Source: Aquimarina spongiae
Lineage (GTDB): Bacteria > Bacteroidota > Bacteroidia > Flavobacteriales > Flavobacteriaceae
Length of the DNA: 64,000 nucleotides
Direction of reading: 5' to 3'
Assembly (NCBI RefSeq): GCF_900141785.1
Contig: NZ_FQYP01000002.1
Span: forward strand, 124,001-188,000
Positions 15,934 to 24,215 of this stretch are shown piece after piece (the stretch's first letter is position 1; each line of letters starts with the position of its first letter). Position numbers and translations under genes: made by a program. A model generated the notes under the pieces. It had not been told where the DNA came from. It searched no databases and saw only the letters and a list, made by a program, of their open reading frames with translations.

Positions 15934-16953
15934 TTAACTGATATAATACCAGGTGGTACCTCTTAATTCTACACGTCTCCAACGGCTTTGATTACGATCG
16001 TAATACCACCATTGGTCATTCCAACGGTATACACGTACTCCTTGGATAGTGTAATAATTTCCATTTTCGTACTCTTCTCCTCCACCGTCGGCTGGATACA
16101 TTTTATTGATCCCTTCCAGATCTCCGGCAGATAATCCATTACGTTGTGTACTGTAGCCACTTCCGTCTTTTTTGGTGATCGTACGTTGCCCATTTTTTGA
16201 AAAAGATCTTGAACTATACATCATAATCGAACCAAAATCCAAGCTATTGGTATATTCATCTCCATCTCGTCCTCGTTGTACATAAGTTTGGAAATTATGT
16301 TCTTTCCCTGATTGGATGTTTTGCCATTGTATGGTGATCCAATCATCACGATCCGCCCTACTCTGTTCATGCCATAACCCTACTGCATGGCCAATCTCAT
16401 GAATTGTACTTCCAGTAGAACAACCATCAGCCAAATTGATATTCTGACGACCTCCAATCATTCCTACACTCGAAGAACACCCAGACCCTTTTCTAAATCG
16501 AATGTAATTAGATTGGTTAGTACGACGTACAAAGGTTAATGCAGTATTTGCCTCCCAATGAGCTATAGCATCGGTAACTCGGTACTGCTTTGGTAAATCG
16601 GCATCAACAGTATAATAGACAGTGTTATTGGGCCAACGCGCTCCAGTTCTACCTACACTTTTGGTTGCCCCGCTTTCACCTGGCTCAAAAACAAGTTTTT
16701 CTAGATCTCGAGTCAACATGTCCTTTTCGAAAATAATATCCCCTTCCATAACAAACTGTCCATTGATCTCTTCTATGGCCAATTTTTCTCCGGCGTGGTA
16801 CATTTCACTTACTTTACCTGTTTCATTTGGGAAAGCTACTTCTACGGTTTCTTCTTTTGACGATTGATTAAGAATCGTATCGTCAAAGGTCTCATGGGTA
16901 CATGCAGTAACCAAAAGCCCTAAAAACAATGACTTTGCGATTGTCTTTTTCAT
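15934..16953 (-). CDS. astacin-like (M12A) zinc metalloprotease lipoprotein
   Basis: This 339-aa protein has a lipoprotein signal (LLVTAC, Cys18), so it is likely outer-membrane anchored. A propeptide-like region (about 20-100) precedes the catalytic domain. The extended zinc motif is H185-E186-x2-H189-x2-G-x2-H195-E196, and the Met-turn is SIMMY with Met244 and Tyr246, both diagnostic of astacins. The last 45 residues form an unusual Trp/Tyr/Arg-rich tail (VYRWNDQWWYYDRNQ and similar) of unknown function, possibly a carbohydrate- or peptide-binding element. Its promoter lies in the 169-bp gap after the LPMO gene. A protease beside chitin and glucan enzymes would strip the protein matrix from cuticle or cell wall. 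Confidence 0.9.
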   Translation of the reverse strand: MKKTIAKSLFLGLLVTACTHETFDDTILNQSSKEETVEVAFPNETGKVSEMYHAGEKLAIEEINGQFVMEGDIIFEKDMLTRDLEKLVFEPGESGATKSVGRTGARWPNNTVYYTVDADLPKQYRVTDAIAHWEANTALTFVRRTNQSNYIRFRKGSGCSSSVGMIGGRQNINLADGCSTGSTIHEIGHAVGLWHEQSRADRDDWITIQWQNIQSGKEHNFQTYVQRGRDGDEYTNSLDFGSIMMYSSRSFSKNGQRTITKKDGSGYSTQRNGLSAGDLEGINKMYPADGGGEEYENGNYYTIQGVRVYRWNDQWWYYDRNQSRWRRVELRGTTWYYIS

Positions 16954-17031
16954 AATAGTTGAGTTTGTATTAGGTTTAGATATAAATTGGTTTTGGTGTG
17001 GTCGTTTGGTTTTTGACCCCCCAAAAGTACG

Positions 17032-17039
17032 TTCTACAT
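17032..17039 (-). promoter_or_regulatory. predicted -7 element of the astacin gene
   Basis: The minus strand reads TACTTTTG, an exact TAnnTTTG, 79 nt before the astacin ATG. No good -33 TTG is seen. Upstream, TAGTATCCGA (17062-17071) and TAGTATTCGA (17083-17092) are direct repeats 21 bp apart, a spacing compatible with binding of a dimer on one DNA face. Confidence 0.45.
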
Positions 17040-17122
17040 TGCTTATTTACTGGTACTAAACTAGTATCCGAAGGCATTGATTTAGTATTCGACAAATCAC
17101 GCTTCCATTTACCCATTTCATA

Positions 17123-18427
17123 CTATCTAACAATGATTTTATGGCTTGTAAAAGCTCCATTTTGATCCTCTAAAACACATAAATAAATTCCTGGAGCCAA
17201 GCTTTTCGTATCAAAAGAATGCAGGTGTATCTCCGGTGTTTTAGGTTCATTTTCAAATACGGTTAACACTTTTTGATTGGATAAGCTTCGTATGGTCATG
17301 GTTAACTTCCTGGGTATATCTACTTGATATGTTACTTCTGAAACATTGCCGAAAGCATTCGAAACGCTTTTGATTTCAAACGTTTGCTTGAAACTATTAC
17401 GAGTAGTACCAGTGCAGTCTCCCATATTTTTCCATACATCCCACTGACCTGAATTGGCTTCCGGATCATCTCCTTGGGTCCACCATTTTGCCTGGTATCC
17501 TACTCCATTGTATGCCACTTGATCACCACCTATATAAATTGTTGTAGACAGCCAAGTAGTCAAACCATCACATTCATCACTTCCAGCACCTTCACAATTC
17601 CCTACAGAAGTATACACCAGTTGCTCACAATTCACTGTAAATTCACTAATTAGATGATTAGAAAGATCTTTTGCCTGCCATTGGCTACCTACTGTAGTGT
17701 TTGTATCATATACATTGCCAGCAGTGGCTGTTCCCATAAGAGTACTATCTTGAAAATACTGAAGTGTGCAATCGGTGGTGTTATTAAAAGTAACAGCTAC
17801 TGAATCTCCTGTATTACATCCGGTTGCACCATCCACCATTATATCGCTTACCGAATAAAATGCTTCATGACTTTCGTTATAATCCCGTTGCCAAACACTT
17901 ACCAGAGCGGCTCGTTTGCCAGCATAAGAATCGGGAATAAAAGATCTAATCGTAGTAAATGCCGCTGCTGGGCTTTGACCAACATGGCCAATTTCTAACA
18001 AGTCATTCCAGCGTAATGGTTGGGTAGGGTTCCAATCCAAAGGAGTAATATACACCTTATAATATTGTGTTTTATGCGGTGCTGTATTTTGCCATTGCAC
18101 ATCTATATATCCATGATTAACTGTTGTTGCGGGCCAGGCATTCGTTAAAGCATCCAGACAACTAAAATCTATTGCGCTACCATTACCTCCACTGGCAATT
18201 TGACCATCCGGCACAAAATCCTGGTGTCTACCAAAATTAGTATCCGGCTGTAAGACTCCCATCCAATTATAGACTGCATTGCCACAAGGTTGACATATGC
18301 TAGTTGTTGGATTGTTGTAACAATTGTAAATTCGACTAGGGGGCCAAATGACGGTCCCATGCGAAAAAGTAAGTTGAGAAAAACTCAATAAAAACAGAAA
18401 AAATGAGCACAGTTTAATTTTTTTCAT
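17123..18427 (-). CDS. AA10 lytic polysaccharide monooxygenase with CBM5/12 and sorting domain
   Basis: This 434-aa protein has a signal peptide 1-22, leaving His23 as the mature N-terminus, as required for the LPMO copper histidine brace. His117 in TAPHKTQYYKVYIT is the second brace His and Phe189 the axial residue; the fold covers 23-200. The HG-x-V-x-x-P-x-SR start and WNPTQPLRW segment match chitin-active AA10. An unclassified domain (201-270), a CBM5/12 (285-338; QAKWWTQGDDPE) and a T9SS-type C-terminal domain (about 350-434) follow. It cleaves crystalline chitin oxidatively, opening it for the GH18 enzymes upstream. A hairpin separates it from the GH64 gene, so it may be transcribed at a different level. 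Confidence 0.93.
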   Translation of the reverse strand: MKKIKLCSFFLFLLSFSQLTFSHGTVIWPPSRIYNCYNNPTTSICQPCGNAVYNWMGVLQPDTNFGRHQDFVPDGQIASGGNGSAIDFSCLDALTNAWPATTVNHGYIDVQWQNTAPHKTQYYKVYITPLDWNPTQPLRWNDLLEIGHVGQSPAAAFTTIRSFIPDSYAGKRAALVSVWQRDYNESHEAFYSVSDIMVDGATGCNTGDSVAVTFNNTTDCTLQYFQDSTLMGTATAGNVYDTNTTVGSQWQAKDLSNHLISEFTVNCEQLVYTSVGNCEGAGSDECDGLTTWLSTTIYIGGDQVAYNGVGYQAKWWTQGDDPEANSGQWDVWKNMGDCTGTTRNSFKQTFEIKSVSNAFGNVSEVTYQVDIPRKLTMTIRSLSNQKVLTVFENEPKTPEIHLHSFDTKSLAPGIYLCVLEDQNGAFTSHKIIVR

Positions 18428-18476
18428 AATATCAAAATTTAGATTAGTATTATTTTAAAAAGTGCTAGGGGTAGTA

Positions 18477-18495
18477 AAGGCCCAGGCAGGGCCTT
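18477..18495 (-). terminator. GC-rich hairpin between GH64 and LPMO genes
   Basis: A perfect 7-bp stem AAGGCCC/GGGCCTT with a 5-nt loop, 17 nt after the GH64 stop. The minus-strand 3' side reads TACTACCCC, a weak U tract, so it is a partial terminator or an mRNA 3'-end stabiliser rather than a strong stop. Confidence 0.45.
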
Positions 18496-18512
18496 ATTTG
18501 TATTCTTTTGGA

Positions 18513-19424
18513 TTATTGTTTTGTAAACCGCGTGATCTTGCCCGTTTTAAAATCTTTTATAACATATGCTCCCGATTTTAAATGGCGTATATCCAAAACC
18601 ATAATGTCTCTTTTTCCATTTATATCTGTTTTGAGAATTAATCTCCCATATGCATTATAAATTCCCAAGGCAGATGTAGATGAGAGTCCTTTTAAATTTA
18701 ACACGCCTGAAGCGGGAACAGGATATGCTATAAGGTCTTGAACGGTAGAGTTCTCTGGATTCAACCTTACATTGCTTTCAACTTTGGTTATTCGTAACCA
18801 ATTGATGTTCCAACCATCTGTAAGTGCCTTGATTGCTATTTGCTGTTCTCCACTTTCTAAATTAACAACATGCTGTATAGTGGTCCAGTTTTGCCAGTCT
18901 CCGGTATTAGGAATATCCAATGCTCCATAAACAGGAATCCCACCTCCCTTTTCAAATTGAAGTCTACCTCCGGTATTGGGACTTGCCACCCGGTATTCAA
19001 CAGAATAACTTCCTGTTCTTGGAATAGTTACATCCCAAACCAACCAATCATTAGCATCAATCCATCCTACATTAAGTCCTCCTTCACTACAGGCTTCGGT
19101 TTGTATCCCAGATTCTATTACATAGTTTTCGGCTTCGATTTGAATAGACTCGGGATTATTTGTTTTTGAAATGATCAGTGAAGTTACCCTATCGTTAAAA
19201 CCATCATCTACCAAACAAGGAACGTTGGTAGTTTTGATTACCGAAGCACCGGTAAAATTATCGGTATCGTACATCGCTATTTGATATCCATCTTGTACCT
19301 GTATGGATGAAATATCATTATTTACTACTCCCAGGTTCTGTAACTGACTTAGTGTATATCTACCTTCTGTTAAGGCTACCTGATATCCTCCAAAATTGCA
19401 ATGTTGAAATAGAGAAACAACTTG
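18513..19424 (-). repeat. duplicated betagamma-crystallin/CBM6/sorting-domain cassette, GH64 copy
   Basis: This 912-bp segment encodes the last 303 residues of the GH64 protein. It matches 20672-21589 in the GH16 gene in domain order and in long identical peptide runs, for example GSYSVEYRVASPN and IPNTGDWQNWTTI. Confidence 0.85.
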
Positions 19425-20660
19425 AGTATTCGGAGGAGTGCTTCCTGCAAAACCACCAATAGTGATTTTTATTCTGTTAGGATTTGATGTATGCACTGTT
19501 GCCGACTGGTCAAACACATCATCATAAGCAAAAGTATAGGTTTGGCTATCCTGACTGATATCTGATCTATGAAAGAACTTTGAGTACCAATTATATGGCC
19601 AGGTTTGGTAGTAAGTAGCAATATCGCCAAAATCCTGCAGTACTCCAGAAGACGTATTCAAATCAATAGCATGACGAGTAATAGCCGCAACAAATTGTGC
19701 TTGCACCACCAAATCCCATTGTGGTCCGGTAGCCAATACACCACTTCCTTCCATAGCTTCGATGGTGGTGGGTTTGCCAGGGATTTTTGCTAGCTGTCCA
19801 TCACCATCTCTGGTAAAGATAAACTCATTACCCACAACACTACCTCTCCAAACTCCAGCCTGACCAGAATTAAATACCAAGACCTCTGTGCGATATTTGT
19901 TCCAAATGGCGTCAATGTAATCATCAAAAAAATTAACAGGAAAAGTGTTGGTTTTGGTTGGAAAATGAATGATTCCTTGATTGGCATCCAAAAGACCTTG
20001 ATATGCTGAAGGAGCAGTTGTCTTCCAGGCCGTTAATATTTCCTGATGTGTTTTTAACTCTCCAACTCTTTTGTAAAAGTCAGTTCCCCAGACTTCTAGT
20101 CCCATAGGGTACTGATACGAATCAACCCTTGTAGTATTACACCAAAGTCCAAAATCATTGAAAGTAAGTTCTATCAATTCATACTTGATTCCTTGATTAG
20201 GATCTGTAGGATTAGATAAGTTTGGTGCAGCATATCCGCTTGGCGAACCTGAATGTCCAAAAAAATATAAATACAATTGACTTTGAAAGGAAATCATGAT
20301 CCTACATCCTGCTATTTTGGGGATGTTAATTATCTTACCGGGAATATCACTTAATTTTCGAAAGCAATTTGCGTACAAGCCATTGTTTCCCGGTCCTGTA
20401 TTACCATCAATGATTGGTCCTGCCACCGTATTATCCGAAACCCGCATGGGGTTGACCTGGCCTGTTACCGGATCTACCCAGACATGACCATCTGTTATCC
20501 CTACGATAGCTACATATACCTCATCATCAGGATAATCTGAATTATTTTCCACCTGGTACGGAAGTGTTTGCGCAATTATTGAGCATTGGATCATTATGAA
20601 TATCGTACAAAGTACTTTTGATATCCTCCTATTGTGGTTTTTATCTATGTTGGTTTTCAT
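18513..20660 (-). CDS. GH64 endo-beta-1,3-glucanase with betagamma-crystallin and CBM6 domains
   Basis: This 715-aa secreted protein has a signal peptide ending near residue 31; a GH64 domain 33-405 (thaumatin-like beta-1,3-glucanase, laminaripentaose-producing type) with Glu164 and Asp180 in ELTFND and TTRVD, spaced 16 apart as in the characterised enzyme; a betagamma-crystallin-like domain 413-498 (LFQHCNFGGYQVAL); a CBM6 506-626 (EAENYVIESG to GWNINWLRI); and a T9SS type A sorting domain 640-715. GH64 cuts long beta-1,3-glucan, as in fungal walls or laminarin. It starts 11 nt after the GH16 stop, so the two glucanases are cotranscribed. The region from 413 on is nearly the same as in the GH16 protein. 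Confidence 0.9.
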   Translation of the reverse strand: MKTNIDKNHNRRISKVLCTIFIMIQCSIIAQTLPYQVENNSDYPDDEVYVAIVGITDGHVWVDPVTGQVNPMRVSDNTVAGPIIDGNTGPGNNGLYANCFRKLSDIPGKIINIPKIAGCRIMISFQSQLYLYFFGHSGSPSGYAAPNLSNPTDPNQGIKYELIELTFNDFGLWCNTTRVDSYQYPMGLEVWGTDFYKRVGELKTHQEILTAWKTTAPSAYQGLLDANQGIIHFPTKTNTFPVNFFDDYIDAIWNKYRTEVLVFNSGQAGVWRGSVVGNEFIFTRDGDGQLAKIPGKPTTIEAMEGSGVLATGPQWDLVVQAQFVAAITRHAIDLNTSSGVLQDFGDIATYYQTWPYNWYSKFFHRSDISQDSQTYTFAYDDVFDQSATVHTSNPNRIKITIGGFAGSTPPNTQVVSLFQHCNFGGYQVALTEGRYTLSQLQNLGVVNNDISSIQVQDGYQIAMYDTDNFTGASVIKTTNVPCLVDDGFNDRVTSLIISKTNNPESIQIEAENYVIESGIQTEACSEGGLNVGWIDANDWLVWDVTIPRTGSYSVEYRVASPNTGGRLQFEKGGGIPVYGALDIPNTGDWQNWTTIQHVVNLESGEQQIAIKALTDGWNINWLRITKVESNVRLNPENSTVQDLIAYPVPASGVLNLKGLSSTSALGIYNAYGRLILKTDINGKRDIMVLDIRHLKSGAYVIKDFKTGKITRFTKQ

Positions 20661-20671
20661 TGTTACATTCT

Positions 20672-21589
20672 TTATTGTTTTGTAAAACGTTTGGTTTTAC
20701 CGGTTTTAAAGTCTTTTACTACATACATTCCTGAAGGCAATTCATGTATATCTATAATCAAAGAGGTATCATCTGACTTCGTTTTAGTGGTTAGCAGTAG
20801 ATCTCCATCTAGGTTATAAATACCAAGAGAAGTTTGGGCTTTTGCACCTTCCAATCGAATTTCATGCGTAGCAGGAACAGGGTAAATGATTAAGTGTTCT
20901 TCTTTACTTGGATTTAATTTTACCTTGGAAGTAAAAGTATTGGTCGTAGATCGTATCTCAAGCCAATTGATATTCCATCCTCCTGAAAGAGCTTTGATCG
21001 CTATTTGCTGAGCTCCTTGTTCTAAGTTAACCCTGTGCGCTATAGTGGTCCAGTTTTGCCAGTCTCCTGTATTAGGAATATCTAGGGTGCCATAAACAGG
21101 AATTCCACCTGCCTTTTCAAATTGAAGTCTCCCTCCAGAATTGGGACTTGCCACCCGATATTCAACAGAATAACTTCCTGTTCTTAGAATAGTTACATCC
21201 CAAACCAACCAATCATTAACATCAATCCACCCCACATTAAGCCCACCTTCAGAGCAAGGTTCGGTTTGAGTCCCAGACTGTACGACATTGTTTTCTGCTT
21301 CGATGCGTGTAGACCAGGAAGGTTGAATTTTGGACACGATTGCCGAACTCATAATATCATTAAACCCTTCATTTACCAAGCAGTTATCATCACTTGTTTT
21401 TAGCAAAGATGCTCCTGTAAAATTATCGTGTTCATACATGGTAACTTGATATCCATCCTGAACACGAACTGAGGATATATCATTATCCACAAACCCAAGT
21501 GCCTGCAGTTGACTCATGGAGTAGCTACCTTCATTTAGAGGTATGCTATAGCCACCGTAATCACAATGCTGAAAAAGATTTACAAGTCC
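20672..21589 (-). repeat. duplicated betagamma-crystallin/CBM6/sorting-domain cassette, GH16 copy
   Basis: This 918-bp segment is paralogous to 18513-19424. Long stretches match at nucleotide level as well, especially across the CBM6 part (about 21040-21250 against 18880-19090), pointing to recent duplication or gene conversion. Confidence 0.85.
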
Positions 21590-22369
21590 TGAAGGCGTAT
21601 TCGTTTGTTGATACACTCGAACATAATCTACTAACATCCTTGCAGGAAAAGCAGTATTATCCACTACAAATCCAGGCCAATTTCCTCCTATCGCCATATT
21701 GAGTAAAATGAAAAAATTTTCATGAAACTCCGAGGTTCCATTCACTCCATTGGCAATACTAGCTTCGTGATACAGGGTATTATCCACATACCATTTGATA
21801 GCATTGGCATCCCATTCTATGGTATACACATGAAAATCTGTAATATTGCCGACAGGAGTAGCCCCACTATAATTAGCATATAGATTATTATGATCCTGCC
21901 AATGGATGGTTCCATGAGTTTGTGTTTCGGTATTTACATGCTCCATAATATCTATTTCACCACAGGCAGGCCAACCTATTGATGAAATACTATTGCCCAA
22001 CATCCAAAATGCAGGCCAGGAACCCGTAAAAGAAGGCATTGCAATACGAGCTTCAACCTTACCGTATTTCCAGGATTTTCTTCCCTGGGTTTTCATTCTT
22101 GCAGAAGTATAATTAAACCCACCCACAGATTCTTGCCGAGCTGTTATGACCAGGTTACCATTTTCAACAGTTGCATTTTGCTGTTGATAATACTGAAGTT
22201 CATTATTACCCCATCCAGAATTTCCATTTCCGGTTTCAAAAACCCAGTCCGTACTTATTCCGTTTGTAAATTCATCTTGCCAAACCAAAGTCCAGTTTTG
22301 TGCAATTGACAAATGGCCGCATAAGGATGTAAATAAAAGCAGGATCGTTTGTGTTTTGATCGTTTTCAT
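20672..22369 (-). CDS. GH16 beta-1,3-glucanase (laminarinase-type) with betagamma-crystallin and CBM6 domains
   Basis: This 565-aa secreted protein has a signal peptide 1-24. The GH16 domain spans 25-255 with the catalytic GEIDIMEH motif: Glu138 nucleophile, Asp140, Glu143 acid/base. The extra Met in E-I-D-I-M-E is the mark of laminarinase-type (beta-1,3-glucanase) members. A betagamma-crystallin-like domain (262-347), CBM6 (356-476) and T9SS sorting domain (about 490-565) follow, duplicated from or to the adjacent GH64 gene. It lies 28 nt after the GH5-GH18 gene and 11 nt before GH64, so the three form an operon. Endo-cleavage by GH16 would complement GH64. Confidence 0.93.
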   Translation of the reverse strand: MKTIKTQTILLLFTSLCGHLSIAQNWTLVWQDEFTNGISTDWVFETGNGNSGWGNNELQYYQQQNATVENGNLVITARQESVGGFNYTSARMKTQGRKSWKYGKVEARIAMPSFTGSWPAFWMLGNSISSIGWPACGEIDIMEHVNTETQTHGTIHWQDHNNLYANYSGATPVGNITDFHVYTIEWDANAIKWYVDNTLYHEASIANGVNGTSEFHENFFILLNMAIGGNWPGFVVDNTAFPARMLVDYVRVYQQTNTPSGLVNLFQHCDYGGYSIPLNEGSYSMSQLQALGFVDNDISSVRVQDGYQVTMYEHDNFTGASLLKTSDDNCLVNEGFNDIMSSAIVSKIQPSWSTRIEAENNVVQSGTQTEPCSEGGLNVGWIDVNDWLVWDVTILRTGSYSVEYRVASPNSGGRLQFEKAGGIPVYGTLDIPNTGDWQNWTTIAHRVNLEQGAQQIAIKALSGGWNINWLEIRSTTNTFTSKVKLNPSKEEHLIIYPVPATHEIRLEGAKAQTSLGIYNLDGDLLLTTKTKSDDTSLIIDIHELPSGMYVVKDFKTGKTKRFTKQ

Positions 22370-22397
22370 AATTGTTAGTTTTAAGAGTTACTTACTA

Positions 22398-24215
22398 TTA
22401 TTCCTTGATCAATCTTCCTGTATATCTTTTGTCGTTTACCCTACTCTTATAAAAATACATTCCAGGAGCTACATGTTCCAAATCTATTCTCAGCGATGTA
22501 TTGGCCTTATTATTAGTAAAATTATCTTTTTGATACACCTTTATACCTGCCATATTGTAGACCTCGATGCTGAAATTATGAATTGGTGTATCTAGAGTGA
22601 AGTGTACATATTTTTGTATTGGATTCGGAAATATGCTAAGCTCTTCTGTATTCACTTTTAGCGATGTAACTACTTCATTACTTCGACTTCCTAATCCGTC
22701 GAGATAGGCTCTTACTGTATTTGAAAAGTTTTTATTTTCGAATGCATCCCAATTGATAGACCAGCTCATCACACCTCGCAACGCCGGATAGGTTTGTGTA
22801 AGATTGTATTGCCCTCCAAATCCATTTCCTTTGATTAGGTAATCGAGAGCCGTAATTACACCTTGTGCTCCTGTATGACCATTACCAGCGTTTACTGTTG
22901 CCGGAACTCCAATCAAAATCTGATCAGGTCTTAAAGCTGGAAAGAACTTACTTTGATCTCTTGTTATCGGAAAACCTTTCAGCAACATATCCACCAAAGA
23001 CACATAGAAATCTGAATTACCCATACCGTAAAACTGATCATCTAATGCGGTTATCGAACCAGAATTATAATACTGTACCTGTAAAAAAGTAAGCTTATCA
23101 CGTAACGCATGAATTAACGGCAAGTATGCTCCTGCTCTGCGATCTGCTCCTGCAGAAATTCCTCCATAAAAAGAATACCCCAGCTGCACAAAAAAGGTCT
23201 CTGGTGCCATCGTAAGGATAAAATCATCTCCAAAATGGTTGCATACATCTCTCACCGCATTTATGGTATTCACGATTACCGGAGTGGTGGGATTTTCAAA
23301 ATCGGTATCTCCCAGGTTGAAAGAAAGAGATTGTCCTTCAAAATCAATATCCATCCCATCGAATCCGTATTCTTCAATAATCGAAATCATGGAGGTAATG
23401 AACTTGTCTCTTGCCGAAGTGGTATTCAATTGCACCTGTCCCTCAGCACCACCGATAGAGATAATTACTTTTTTACCCTGACTTTGTAACCATTGAATAT
23501 CTGACTTAAATTCATTAACATCATAATTAATCGTCCCAAAAACAGGATCCAACTCGAAGCCTATTTCACCATCGGTAGGAGAAATTTTAGACACCGCAAA
23601 GGATACGTTAATCACATCCCAGTTGGGAGATACATCTCGTAATTTGATTAACCCAGATCCATTTTGAAAATTATGCCAATATCCATTCAAAATTCTGGCT
23701 GGTAATCCTGTGGTAGGTGGTGGAGTAACAGTACCTACGGTAACAGTTACAGGTGAAGATTCTGTGGTTGCATTATCGTTATCAGTTGCTTTGGCAGTTA
23801 AGGTAGAAGTACCTGTGGTAGCATTGGTCCAAATCGACTCATAAGGTGCTGTGGAATCTTCTCCTATTTTTATACCATTTCTAAAAAACTCCACCAAACT
23901 AATTGTTCCATCTGTATCTGAAGCTGAAGCCGTAATGTTAATCGTGCTTCCCGCGACAAAAGATTGTCCTGAATTAGGCTGTGTAATAGTTACGGTAGGG
24001 GCTTCATTTCCATCAGGCGGATTGCCTCCATCGCATTCGCCTACCAAAGTCCAGGCGTCTTGCCAATAGGTTCCTTCTCCTGGTGCATAGGCCCATGCAG
24101 CTCCATTACACCATCCTGAAAACGGATACGGTTTACATTCATAGGTATTTCCATTATTTTGAACCACACTACCCGCAACATAACCTCCATTTTCAACATA
24201 TTGTGGATCAGTACA
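22398..24215 (-). repeat. duplicated CBM5/12-Ig-GH18-sorting cassette, GH5-GH18 copy
   Basis: Residues 606-1210 of the chimera run collinear with residues 1361-1955 of the triple-GH18 protein (26134-27921). The CBM5/12 region is almost identical (for example PYPFSGWCNGAAWAYAPGEG in both). Confidence 0.87.
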
